From: Alistipes sp. CAG:831
GTDB taxonomy: Bacteria; Bacteroidota; Bacteroidia; Bacteroidales; UBA932
Assembly (NCBI GenBank): GCA_000432775.1
Contig: HF990374.1
Location: 5,020 to 23,166 of the forward strand
Length of the DNA: 18,147 nt
Direction of reading: 5' to 3'
Both the position numbers and the translations under genes were made by a program. Below are positions 6,616-14,341 of this stretch, piece after piece (position 1 is the stretch's first letter; each line of letters begins with the position of its first letter). The notes under the pieces were generated by a model, which saw nothing but the letters and a program-made list of their open reading frames with translations, had not been told where the DNA came from and did no database searches.

Positions 6616-9384
6616 ATGTCGACAGATTACAATTTTTCGGAAATAGAGAGGAAATGGCAGAAGTTCTGGGCAGAGAACCGGACGTTTCAGGTCCGGGAAG
6701 ATGAGAGCAAGCCCAAGTTCTACGTGCTGGACATGTTCCCGTATCCTTCGGGAGCAGGACTGCATGTCGGTCATCCTCTGGGCTATATAGCAAGTGACAT
6801 CTATAGCCGCTACAAGCGTCTTTGCGGGTTCAATGTCCTGCATCCCATGGGATTCGACGCATTCGGCCTGCCGGCGGAGCAGTATGCGATACAGACCGGA
6901 CGTCATCCGGCCAAGACTACCGAGGAGAACATTGCCAGATACAAGCAGCAGCTGAACCGCATCGGTTTCTCATTCGACTGGTCGCGCGAGGTGCGTACCT
7001 GCGATCCGGCTTATTACAAGTGGACGCAGTGGGCGTTCCTGAAGATGTTCGGCAGCTGGTATGACAATGCTTCGCAGAAAGCCCGCCCTGTGGAGGAACT
7101 GGAGGCCCGTTTTGCGGCCGAAGGCTCTCATGGTGTGGATGCCGCATGCTCCAAGGAACTGCACTTTACTGCTGCCGAGTGGAACGCCATGGATGAGAAG
7201 CGCCGTTCAGAGGTCCTGATGAATTACCGGATAGCATATCTGGGCGAAACTTCCGTCAACTGGTGCCCTCAGCTGGGAACAGTCCTGGCCAATGACGAGG
7301 TCAAGGAGGGGCTCTCTGTCAGGGGCGGATATCCGGTGATACAGAAGAAGATGCAGCAGTGGCAGCTGCGTGTCTCGGCTTATGCTTCCAGGTTGCTGGA
7401 GGATCTGGACAGCCTGGAGTGGAGCGATTCCCTCAAGGAGATGCAGCGCAACTGGATCGGCCGTTCCGAGGGTGCCGAGATGATATTCAAGGTTTCCAAC
7501 GGAGAGCAGACCTACGACATGACCATTTTCACTACCCGTGCCGACACTGTTTTCGGAGTCACCTTCATGGTATTGGCACCCGAGAGCGAGTGGGTGGCCC
7601 GCCTGACTACCCCGGAGCAGAAGGCACAGGTGGAAGAGTACCTTGCTGCCGCCGCCAAGAAGACAGAGCGCGAGAGAATAGCCGAGACCCGTCAGGTCAC
7701 CGGTGTGTTCAGCGGCTCCTATGCCGTCAATCCCATGACCGGTGAGAAGGTTCCCGTGTGGATTTCCGAATACGTGCTGGCGGGCTACGGTACAGGAGCC
7801 ATCATGGCGGTACCTGCGCATGACAGCAGGGACTATGCCTTTGCCCGGCATTTCAACCTGCCTGTGCGTCCCCTTATCGAGGGCTGCGATGTCTCGCAGG
7901 AGAGTTTTGACGCCAAGGACGGAATTATGTGCAACTCCGGATTCCTCAACGGGATGACCGTCAAGGAGGCAATACCGGCCGCTATCCGCAAGGTAGAGGA
8001 GATGGGTATCGGACGGAGGAAGGTCAACTACAGGCTGCGCGATGCCATATTCTCCCGTCAGAGATACTGGGGAGAGCCTTTCCCTATATATTATAAGGAC
8101 GGTGTGGCGACTCCCATGGACTTCTCCGAGCTGCCGCTTACCCTGCCAGAAGTGGACAAGTACCTGCCGACCGAGAGCGGAGAGCCCCCTCTGGCCCGTG
8201 CTGCCGGATGGGAGTATCGGGGCTGGCCCATAGAGAAGAGCACCATGCCCGGATTTGCCGGCAGCAGCGCTTACTACCTGCGCTACATGGACCCTCATGA
8301 CGACTCCGCCCTGGTGGACCGCGCCAAGGATGAGTACTGGAGGAACGTGGATCTTTATGTCGGTGGTACAGAGCATGCTACCGGACATCTGATCTATTCC
8401 CGTTTCTGGAACAAGTTCCTCTATGACCTGGGCTATGTATGCGAGAAGGAACCGTTCAAAAAGCTTGTCAATCAGGGCATGATACAGGGCCGTTCCAACT
8501 TCGTGTACCGTATCAAGGGTACGAATACCTTCGTATCCTTCGGTCTGAAGGATCAGTACGACACTACCGAGATACACGTGGATGTCAACATAGTGCACAA
8601 TGACCGCCTGGACACGGAGGCCTTCCGGAAGTGGATGCCGGACTACGCTACGGCCGAGTTCATCCTCGAGGACGGTGAGTATATATGCGGCTGGGCCATC
8701 GAGAAGATGAGCAAGTCTATGTTCAATGTGGTCAATCCTGATAACGTATGCGATACATACGGGGCTGATACCCTGAGACTGTACGAGATGTTCCTCGGCC
8801 CTGTGGAGCAGTCCAAGCCCTGGGATACCAAGGGTATCGACGGAGTTCACCGTTTCCTCAGAAAGTTCTGGCGCCTGTATTACGGCAAGGACGGAGCGCT
8901 GTTTACCGACACCAAGGCCTCGGCCGCCGAGCTGAAGGTGCTGCACAGGCTCATCCATAAGGTGTCTACGGACATTGAGAACTTCTCGATGAACACCTCG
9001 GTGAGCGCCTTCATGATAGCTGTCAATGAACTGACAGAACTGGAATGTACCAGCCGGGAGATACTCGAGCCGCTGGTTATCCTGCTCTCACCCTTCGCCC
9101 CTCATATATGCGAAGAACTCTGGAACAGGCTCGGTCACGCGACGTCCGTATCAGCAGCCTCTTTCCCCGAGTATATCGAGAAATACACGGTGGAAAGCAC
9201 TTTCGAATATCCGGTGTCCTTCAACGGCAAGATGCGCTTCAAGCTCGAGCTGCCCAAGTCCGTAGCTCCCGAAGAGGCGGAGGCGGCCGTGCTCGCCTCT
9301 CCCAATACGGAGAAGTATCTCGGCGGAAAGCCGGTCAAGAAAATCATAGTAGTACCGTCAAAGATTATCAATGTAGTATTCTGA
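6616..9384 (+). CDS. leuS: Leucine--tRNA ligase
   Basis: 922-residue cytoplasmic class I aminoacyl-tRNA synthetase that charges tRNA-Leu. It has the PYPSGAGLHVGH segment with the HIGH-type motif HVGH at 50-53, the CP1 editing domain (TTRADTVFG, then GYGTGAIMAVPAHDSRDYAF with the editing Asp), and a segment with READ-like RLRDAIFSRQRYWGEPFPIYY. KMSKS is at 697-701. The C-terminal anticodon-binding region includes LVILLSPFAPHICEELW and ends KIIVVPSKIINVVF. Length is somewhat above the E. coli enzyme, partly through lineage-type insertions before KMSKS. It starts 14 nt after the M28-like gene and ends 1 nt before yitT. No T-box or other leader is seen, and there is no space for one. Confidence 0.98.
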   Translation: MSTDYNFSEIERKWQKFWAENRTFQVREDESKPKFYVLDMFPYPSGAGLHVGHPLGYIASDIYSRYKRLCGFNVLHPMGFDAFGLPAEQYAIQTGRHPAKTTEENIARYKQQLNRIGFSFDWSREVRTCDPAYYKWTQWAFLKMFGSWYDNASQKARPVEELEARFAAEGSHGVDAACSKELHFTAAEWNAMDEKRRSEVLMNYRIAYLGETSVNWCPQLGTVLANDEVKEGLSVRGGYPVIQKKMQQWQLRVSAYASRLLEDLDSLEWSDSLKEMQRNWIGRSEGAEMIFKVSNGEQTYDMTIFTTRADTVFGVTFMVLAPESEWVARLTTPEQKAQVEEYLAAAAKKTERERIAETRQVTGVFSGSYAVNPMTGEKVPVWISEYVLAGYGTGAIMAVPAHDSRDYAFARHFNLPVRPLIEGCDVSQESFDAKDGIMCNSGFLNGMTVKEAIPAAIRKVEEMGIGRRKVNYRLRDAIFSRQRYWGEPFPIYYKDGVATPMDFSELPLTLPEVDKYLPTESGEPPLARAAGWEYRGWPIEKSTMPGFAGSSAYYLRYMDPHDDSALVDRAKDEYWRNVDLYVGGTEHATGHLIYSRFWNKFLYDLGYVCEKEPFKKLVNQGMIQGRSNFVYRIKGTNTFVSFGLKDQYDTTEIHVDVNIVHNDRLDTEAFRKWMPDYATAEFILEDGEYICGWAIEKMSKSMFNVVNPDNVCDTYGADTLRLYEMFLGPVEQSKPWDTKGIDGVHRFLRKFWRLYYGKDGALFTDTKASAAELKVLHRLIHKVSTDIENFSMNTSVSAFMIAVNELTELECTSREILEPLVILLSPFAPHICEELWNRLGHATSVSAASFPEYIEKYTVESTFEYPVSFNGKMRFKLELPKSVAPEEAEAAVLASPNTEKYLGGKPVKKIIVVPSKIINVVF

Positions 9385-9385
9385 C

Positions 9386-10330
9386 ATGAATCAGACGACA
9401 AGAAAGATTCTGATCACTTTCAAGGAATATGTGATCATAACGCTGGGACTGGCAATGTACTGTTTCAGCTGGACATCGTTCCTGATTCCCAAGGGAATAG
9501 TGGGCGGTGCGATTCCGGGTCTGGCTACATTCGTCAACTATGCGACGGGCGGTCTGATACCGGTGTCTGTCACTTATCTGTCGGTCAACGTAATCCTGAT
9601 AGTCCTGGGCTTCCTCATCCTGGGCCGCGGATTCGGATTCAAGACGATATACTGTATCCTTCTGAACTCGGTCCTCCTGCAGGTGCTGCCGGACCTGATT
9701 CCGTGGGTGTCAACCATTGAGGAACCTTTCCTGAACGGTCTCCTTGGAGGCTTCATAGGTGCGATAGGTATTGTCATGATATTCAATCAGGGCGGAAGTA
9801 CCGGCGGTACAGACATAGTCGCGCTCATTCTTGCCAAGTACAGGGAAATCTCTCCAGGCAGGGTATATCTTTTCTGCGACCTGGTCATAGTGGGCTCCGT
9901 GCTGCTGCTCCCAGGCAAGACCCTCTCGGATGTGGTCTACGGCTATATGCAGGTAATCGCCTTCTCTCAGGGTGTGGATCTGCTTTTGACCGGCAGCAAG
10001 CAGTCGGTGCAGGTCATGATATTCTCGCAGAAATACAATGAGATAGCTGATGCTCTGATCAACCAGCTGAAGAGAGGAGTCACAGCTTTCGAGGGTATAG
10101 GCTGGTATACGAAGGAGGCGCATCAGGTGCTGGTGGTGATTGCCCGCAAGCACCAGCTGAACGAGATAAACAAGATCGTCAAGAACTATGACCGATCGGC
10201 ATTTATGTCAGTTACCTCGACCATGAGTGTGTATGGCCGGGGATTCGATGAATTAAAAGGACCAGAGAAAATAGAATGGAAACGCAAACAAAAACAACTA
10301 CAAGGACAAGAAAAGTCTTCTCAGTCGTAA
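9386..10330 (+). CDS. YitT family membrane protein, first tandem copy
   Basis: 314 residues. The N-terminal ~210 residues contain about five to six hydrophobic segments of the YitT/DUF161 type. They include FLIPKGIVGGAIPGLATFVNY, the conserved FNQGGSTGGTDIVALILAKY loop, and ending in DLLLTGSKQSVQVMIFS. The C-terminal ~90 residues are the soluble DUF2179 domain (NEIADALINQLKRGVTAFEGIGWYTKE). Function of the family is unknown; transport or sensing are only proposals. The ATG at 9386 follows the leuS stop by 1 nt. The last 18 codons, a Lys/Gln-rich tail, overlap the start of the next yitT copy in another frame. Confidence 0.93.
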   Translation: MNQTTRKILITFKEYVIITLGLAMYCFSWTSFLIPKGIVGGAIPGLATFVNYATGGLIPVSVTYLSVNVILIVLGFLILGRGFGFKTIYCILLNSVLLQVLPDLIPWVSTIEEPFLNGLLGGFIGAIGIVMIFNQGGSTGGTDIVALILAKYREISPGRVYLFCDLVIVGSVLLLPGKTLSDVVYGYMQVIAFSQGVDLLLTGSKQSVQVMIFSQKYNEIADALINQLKRGVTAFEGIGWYTKEAHQVLVVIARKHQLNEINKIVKNYDRSAFMSVTSTMSVYGRGFDELKGPEKIEWKRKQKQLQGQEKSSQS

Positions 10331-11223
10331 ATGACTACCTGATCATTACCCTGGGTCTTCTCTGCTATACCGCAGGATGGAGTATCTTTATCATCCCCAA
10401 CGGTATCGTCGGCGGTGGCGTATCCGGTATCGGTGCCATTGTCCAGTACGCCACCAATGGAACAATTCCGGTCAGCTACACCTTCTTCGCAGTCAACCTC
10501 GTGCTGCTGATCATCGGTATCAAGACCCTTGGCAAGGCTTTCGGAGCCAAAACTGTCTATGCGGTCTTCGTGGCATCCCTGCTGTTCCGTGTCCTGCCGG
10601 AAGTGATTCCGCAGACATTCATTGACGAGCTGGCGGTTGCCAACGGCAAACTGTTGTGCGCTCTCATAGGCGGGTCGATGTCCGGTTTGGGTATCGGACT
10701 GGCTTTCAGCCGTGGAGGCAGTACAGCCGGAACGGATGTGATAGCTCTTATCATCAGCAAGTACCGCAACATACCTCCCGGAAGAATTATTCTCCTCTGC
10801 GATATCTTTATCGTCGGCTCATCCATATTCCTCCCTTCGGATCTTAATTTCGGGGCGAGAATAGCAGGCATCATGTACGGATATCTGGTAGTGGCTTCCT
10901 GCAGTTATGTGGTAGACCTCTCGGTAGCCGGTAACAAACAGTCTGTCCAGCTCTTTATCTTCTCCAAGCAGTATCAGGAGATAGCCGATATGATATCGGG
11001 CTCCATGCACAGGGGAGTGACGGTGCTCGATGCTCAGGGCTGGTATACCAAAAGCAGTGAGAAAGTCCTCCTGGTGATGGTACGTAAGGTCGAGGCCAAT
11101 TACCTTCTCTCGATGATCAAGCAGATAGACCGTCAGGCATTCATATCCATGGGCAGTGTCATGGGAGTCTACGGCCAGGGTTTTGACTCGATTAAAGCAA
11201 AAAAGAAAGTTAAAAAAATATAA
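10276..11223 (+). CDS. YitT family membrane protein, second tandem copy
   Basis: 315 residues, same architecture as the preceding copy: hydrophobic segments with FIIPNGIVGGGVSGIGAIVQY, the SRGGSTAGTDVIALIISKY loop, SVAGNKQSVQLFIFS, and a DUF2179 domain (ADMISGSMHRGVTVLDAQGWYTKS) ending in a Lys-rich tail. The start at 10276 puts the gene 55 nt inside the upstream copy. It is favoured because its residues 11-27 (TRKVFSVVNDYLIITLG) align with residues 5-21 of the first copy (TRKILITFKEYVIITLG), so a later start would remove conserved sequence. The two are clearly tandem duplicates, now diverged. They may form a heteromer, but this is inference. Confidence 0.93.
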   Translation: METQTKTTTRTRKVFSVVNDYLIITLGLLCYTAGWSIFIIPNGIVGGGVSGIGAIVQYATNGTIPVSYTFFAVNLVLLIIGIKTLGKAFGAKTVYAVFVASLLFRVLPEVIPQTFIDELAVANGKLLCALIGGSMSGLGIGLAFSRGGSTAGTDVIALIISKYRNIPPGRIILLCDIFIVGSSIFLPSDLNFGARIAGIMYGYLVVASCSYVVDLSVAGNKQSVQLFIFSKQYQEIADMISGSMHRGVTVLDAQGWYTKSSEKVLLVMVRKVEANYLLSMIKQIDRQAFISMGSVMGVYGQGFDSIKAKKKVKKI

Positions 11224-11238
11224 AAACGTAAAAATAAA

Positions 11239-11262
11239 GTCAGGTTTTTATATTTCCCTGAC
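11239..11262. repeat. Small inverted repeat between yitT and the AraC-type regulator gene
   Basis: GTCAGG (11239-11244) and CCTGAC (11257-11262) are separated by a 12-nt AT-rich loop. It lies just upstream of the -7 box at 11281. It could be a weak hairpin ending yitT transcripts, but no T-run follows. It could also be an operator for the regulator, as the right half covers the -33 position. With 6-bp arms, chance is a real possibility. Confidence 0.35.
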
Positions 11263-11288
11263 AATATAAAGTCTCTGTCGTAACTTTG
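11257..11288 (+). promoter_or_regulatory. Promoter of the membrane AraC-type regulator
   Basis: TAACTTTG (11281-11288) is an exact TAnnTTTG -7 box. The -33 position 20 bp upstream reads CCTG (11257-11260), a weak match to TTTG but the same CTG core as at the holA promoter. Transcription should begin about 11292-11293, giving a leader of no more than about 18 nt before the ATG at 11310. An in-frame TTG at 11286 lies inside the box and cannot be the start if this promoter is used. Confidence 0.6.
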
Positions 11289-11309
11289 AGCCATGAAAAA
11301 CTCAAAGCA

Positions 11310-12476
11310 ATGATAGAGACTTTTTTAATACTGGCCATGTGCTCAGTACCATGTGCGGTGTACGTCACCCTTGGTGTATTTATGATTATCAGGTACAGAA
11401 GAACTGAGAACCGGACTGATGCGCCTGTCCTTCATGCCCGTAGGGATTTTATTATTTTTCTCTTTGCCGAGGCTGTGTGCTTCGTCTCCGGAGCGGTGAC
11501 ATGGATATGGGCACCGGATTCGGACCTGTATCTGACAGTGGACCTTATTGTACTGAAACTTTACCTGGTATCGGCGGCGGTCCCGTGTCTGCTGTTGCGC
11601 CGTATGGCATTCAAGGACGGGCCGTGGGTGCAGTTCTACGTTTTCACCGCTCTGGTGGCGGCGCTCTATATTTCCTCCGATGTCCTTATAAGTCTTGGGT
11701 ACGGAACTCTTTCCAGAAGCATACTTTGCCGAGGGGCAGTGACAGTCAACCTTATTGTCTTTCTGGTCAGCCTCAGATATGCCGTCGTCTTTATGAATAG
11801 GGAGGACGAAGCTCTGCGGGGCCTTGGCCGTGAGCTGCAGACCAATCTTATGGCTCTCAGCCTGTACAATTTCCTCTTCCTCCTTTATTCATTCCATCTC
11901 CATATAGTCCTGGACTACTTTATTCTTGTGACAGGATTCGCAGTTATTCACGCCACCATGACCGTGTATATATCTCAGGGTAAAGCGGTGTTGACGGACA
12001 TTATGCCTTCTCCGGTCAGCGTGGCATCAGTGCCTCAGGAGCAGGAGAACATGCGGGTGCCAACGGATGGGGACCGGAATGACAGCCCCGCTGCAGTCAT
12101 CGAGGACACGGCGGCGTCTCTTAAGGACCGGCTGCTGGGATATTTTGAATGTGAGAAGCCCTATCTTTCCAAGAACCTGACAATGGAGGAAGTGGCCATG
12201 CGTCTGTTTACCAACAAGACGTATCTCTCGAAAACCATCAACGTGGAGATGAACAAGAACTTCCGCGAACTGGTAAACTATTTCAGGGTCAAGGAGGCGA
12301 TAAGGATTTTTCACGAGGACAGCACCCTTTCTATGAGTGAGCTGAGGGAGAGATGCGGTTTCAATAACAATGCATCTTTTACCAGCGCGTTCAAACTCAA
12401 TACAGGCTATACTCCGGGAGAGTGGTGCCGGGATATGAAAAGCAGGATGAGTAAGACTGACTCTGTCGGGGAATGA
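11310..12476 (+). CDS. Membrane-anchored AraC-type (HTH_18) transcriptional regulator
   Basis: 388 residues from the ATG at 11310. Six to seven hydrophobic segments occupy about residues 3-217, ending near GFAVIHATMTVYI. A polar linker of about 50 residues follows (Pro, Asp and Asn rich). The C-terminal ~100 residues are an AraC-type double helix-turn-helix: LTMEEVAMRLFTNKTYLSKTINVEMNKNF as the first HTH and LRERCGFNNNASFTSAFKLNTGYTPGEW as the second. The GYTP motif is typical of family ends. Such membrane-bound HTH_18 proteins are common in Bacteroidetes and are assumed to pass an envelope or membrane signal to DNA; the ligand is unknown. A small AraC-like gene starts 1 nt after its stop, implying a two-gene unit. 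Confidence 0.85.
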   Translation: MIETFLILAMCSVPCAVYVTLGVFMIIRYRRTENRTDAPVLHARRDFIIFLFAEAVCFVSGAVTWIWAPDSDLYLTVDLIVLKLYLVSAAVPCLLLRRMAFKDGPWVQFYVFTALVAALYISSDVLISLGYGTLSRSILCRGAVTVNLIVFLVSLRYAVVFMNREDEALRGLGRELQTNLMALSLYNFLFLLYSFHLHIVLDYFILVTGFAVIHATMTVYISQGKAVLTDIMPSPVSVASVPQEQENMRVPTDGDRNDSPAAVIEDTAASLKDRLLGYFECEKPYLSKNLTMEEVAMRLFTNKTYLSKTINVEMNKNFRELVNYFRVKEAIRIFHEDSTLSMSELRERCGFNNNASFTSAFKLNTGYTPGEWCRDMKSRMSKTDSVGE

Positions 12477-12477
12477 G

Positions 12478-13242
12478 ATGGAGTGTTTCAATGTGGATGA
12501 GAATGATCGGGACTGGATCCTGGATATCAAGTTCCGTCGTCTGGACCTGAAAGTCAGGAGAGATGAGCTCTTTCTCGATCCCGATATTACGCTTGCCGGG
12601 ATGGCCAGGCTGTCGGGCACCAACAGGACCTATGTGTCTGAGGCAGTAAGGACACGCTTTGTCTGTTTCAGGGATTATCTTAGAAGCCTTAGGCTGGAGA
12701 GACTTCTCAACGATATCCGGGACGGGAAATGCAGCGAGCGGGTGGAAGGGGACTGGGATGATTTTGCCCGAAGTTATGGATTCAGGACCAAAAGGAGTAT
12801 GAACGCGGCATTGATGGGACTGACCGGGTGCAATTATTTCAGGTTGGTAAGGAGGAGGAATGGGTGGCAGTCCTCAGGCAGAAAGAATCTTGCCGATGAG
12901 TTCGGTGAGAAGTTCTCCCTCGGACGCATTACCTCCGGAATTGCTTTTGCTTCGCCAGTCGCACTCGCGGATCCAGGATATGATCCGCATGGTCCCGCGG
13001 AGGCTGTAACTGCGGACGGCGGAAAGGTAGGGACCGGCATAACTGTAGTAGACTCCGGCTTTGGAGGCCGCATCCTTGGCGGATATTCTGTCGCGGAGCA
13101 TTATGGCGTGGATCATTTCCACCTTGGAGAAGAAGAAAAACAGGAAGCCGAGTGTCATCTGCAGGGGATACTGGCGGGGGGATTCTCCGAAGAACCAGGC
13201 TATCCGGAAAGCCTTGTCTCCGTCGCGGACAGCCAGGGCTGA
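12478..13242 (+). CDS. Small AraC-like HTH companion protein with frame running antisense into holA
   Basis: 254-codon frame. Residues ~20-128 are a diverged AraC-type DNA-binding domain, alignable with the C-terminus of the preceding regulator: ITLAGMARLSGTNRTYVSEAVRTRF for the first HTH, WDDFARSYGFRTKRSMNAALMGLTGCNY for the second. No membrane segment is present. The start 1 nt after the upstream stop suggests coupled translation. From residue 133 onward the frame overlaps holA on the opposite strand, with codons in exact register. Those 122 residues (Gly/Ala/Asp rich) look like a holA mirror rather than an evolved domain. No in-frame stop occurs before 13240, so either a long tail is really made or a stop near 12870 has been lost by mutation or assembly error. 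The HTH half is well supported; the tail is not. Confidence 0.65.
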   Translation: MECFNVDENDRDWILDIKFRRLDLKVRRDELFLDPDITLAGMARLSGTNRTYVSEAVRTRFVCFRDYLRSLRLERLLNDIRDGKCSERVEGDWDDFARSYGFRTKRSMNAALMGLTGCNYFRLVRRRNGWQSSGRKNLADEFGEKFSLGRITSGIAFASPVALADPGYDPHGPAEAVTADGGKVGTGITVVDSGFGGRILGGYSVAEHYGVDHFHLGEEEKQEAECHLQGILAGGFSEEPGYPESLVSVADSQG

Positions 13243-13908
13243 AGTGAGTTCTCCGGTGTTGAACTCGCGGCTGATGCCTACGTTCTGCTCTATGTCTGCA
13301 GCTGTTATCGTTTTCTGAGATTCGGGTACGGCTTTGAGCAGCTTGTCGGCCTCTATCGAGATTTTGCGGAGGTCGTTGCCGGCATATTCGGCCAGAAGCA
13401 TGGCCCCCTGAGGCTCTATACCCCGTCCGATGCTCCTGAACCAGGACTCTATCCAGCGGGGCATGGCCTCCTCGCGGATCTTGGCCGACTCAAAGATGAC
13501 GCAGGACTTGGTGGCTTTCTTGTAGAATGAGGTACGCTTGTCCATGTTCTTGCCGGAGAAGAGCAGGACAAGAACAGTGGTGGGGGATATGTGGTCCAGG
13601 TATATCCCGAGTCCCTCGGGCTTCTTCAAGGCTTGGGCCTCGCGTACTACAACCAGGGTTCTCTCAGCCATCATGGGGTATCTCTCGCAGATGGATATTA
13701 TGTCCTCTGCAGAGGTGTCCGCTCCGTAGAGTATGGTCTGGTTGAAGTCCCTCTCGTGCGGCTGCAGCGCCCGTTCCATAATCAGGGAGCACAGTTTCTC
13801 TGGATAGAACGGCTCCTCACCCATGAGTATGTACACGGGCTTGAAGTTGCCTGATTCTATCTCCTTGCGCAGGCTCTCGTATTGTCCGGCAGTATCAATT
13901 TTGGCCAT
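12874..13908 (-). CDS. holA: DNA polymerase III delta subunit
   Basis: 344 residues, the usual length. Delta is the clamp-loader subunit that opens the beta sliding clamp. Visible are NFKPVYILMGEEPFYPEKL (21-39) at the N-terminus, TLVVVREAQAL and SPTTVLVLLFSGKNMDKR of domain I/II, LAEYAGNDLRKISIEADKL, and a C-terminal helical domain ending ELLTELIGKILSA, as in Bacteroidetes HolA. The protein is complete, so the 369-nt overlap with the convergent AraC-like frame is a matter for that gene, not this one. The ATG at 13908 is only 5 nt from its -7 box, so the transcript has almost no leader. Confidence 0.93.
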   Translation of the reverse strand: MAKIDTAGQYESLRKEIESGNFKPVYILMGEEPFYPEKLCSLIMERALQPHERDFNQTILYGADTSAEDIISICERYPMMAERTLVVVREAQALKKPEGLGIYLDHISPTTVLVLLFSGKNMDKRTSFYKKATKSCVIFESAKIREEAMPRWIESWFRSIGRGIEPQGAMLLAEYAGNDLRKISIEADKLLKAVPESQKTITAADIEQNVGISREFNTGELTSALAVRDGDKAFRIAWFFGESPRQYPLQMTLGFLFFFFSKVEMIHAIMLRDRISAKDAASKAGVYYSYAGPYLSAVRSYSLRGTMRIISWIRECDWRSKSNSGGNASEGELLTELIGKILSA

Positions 13909-13909
13909 G

Positions 13910-13941
13910 ACTGCAAAATTAGCATTTTATCATTAACTTTG
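13910..13941 (+). promoter_or_regulatory. Promoter of the hsdR-N/cca unit, near-leaderless
   Basis: ACTG (13910-13913) and TAACTTTG (13934-13941) lie 20 bp apart, matching the -33 spacing and an exact -7 box. The ATG at 13948 starts only 6 nt after the box, so the mRNA should have a leader of 0-3 nt. It shares DNA with the opposing holA promoter. Confidence 0.65.
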
Positions 13942-13944
13942 CAG
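13911..13944. repeat. Imperfect palindrome forming the divergent holA/hsdR-N promoter
   Basis: CTGCAAAATTA (13911-13921) and TAACTTTGCAG (13934-13944) are inverted repeats matching at 10 of 11 positions, separated by 12 bp. Each arm contains the -7 box of one promoter and the CTG -33 core of the other, so the two promoters are mirror images on the same DNA. Confidence 0.75.
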
Positions 13945-13945
13945 G
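13914..13945 (-). promoter_or_regulatory. Promoter of holA, near-leaderless
   Basis: Read on the minus strand: CCTG (13945-13942), 20 bp, then TAATTTTG (13921-13914), an exact TAnnTTTG box. Five bases later comes the holA ATG at 13908. This gives a leaderless or nearly leaderless transcript and overlaps the hsdR-N promoter almost base for base. Confidence 0.65.
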
Positions 13946-13947
13946 CT

Positions 13948-14340
13948 ATGGATACTATTTTCGACCCCCTGCGCAGGATAGACGTCGCCCTTACTCCGGA
14001 AGAGCGGGTGCGTCAGGATGTTATATCCTGGCTGCACGGTCAGTTGGGTGTCCCGCTGGTGATGATGGCCTCGGAATACGCATTCAGCTACAATGGAAGG
14101 CAGTACAGGGCCGATATCGTTGTATTCGGAAAGGATGCAGCCCCGCTGCTGCTGGTGGAGTGCAAGGCTCCCGGGGTCCGGATTGACCGCGATGTGATAG
14201 AGCAGGGGATACGCTACAACCGTGTCCTGAATGTGAAATATATGATGTTTACCAATGGCGAGAAAATGTATTTCTGCGAGAAGTCCGGAGATGGCCCGGA
14301 ATACAGGTTCCTGCCGCAAATACCCGATATAAAGATTTAA
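13948..14340 (+). CDS. Stand-alone HsdR N-terminal (PD-(D/E)XK nuclease-like) protein
   Basis: 130 residues matching the N-terminal nuclease domain of type I restriction R subunits, but with no helicase. The PD-(D/E)XK core appears intact: Glu43 (ASEYAF), Asp56 (YRADIVVF), Glu71-x-Lys73 (LLVECKAPG), and a downstream helix with Gln86 and Tyr90 (EQGIRYN), followed by MMFTNG. Proteins of this kind are widespread in Bacteroidetes beside holA and are of unknown function; restriction is not implied, since no hsdM or hsdS is present. The ATG at 13948 is chosen because upstream in-frame codons lie in the promoter and in holA. The cca gene begins 1 nt after the stop, suggesting a shared transcript. 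A role in nucleic acid or tRNA processing is possible but only inferred from that pairing. Confidence 0.85.
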   Translation: MDTIFDPLRRIDVALTPEERVRQDVISWLHGQLGVPLVMMASEYAFSYNGRQYRADIVVFGKDAAPLLLVECKAPGVRIDRDVIEQGIRYNRVLNVKYMMFTNGEKMYFCEKSGDGPEYRFLPQIPDIKI

Positions 14341-14341
14341 G

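Noticed and set aside
7207..8958. A 583-codon open frame on the minus strand opposite leuS
   Set aside because: It lies wholly inside leuS, which has intact synthetase motifs; the translation is Leu/His/Gly-rich with no recognisable domain. Long antisense frames are common in GC-rich conserved genes.
13948..14340. Type I restriction-modification system
   Set aside because: Only the N-terminal nuclease-like domain is present; no helicase, hsdM or hsdS in the neighbourhood.
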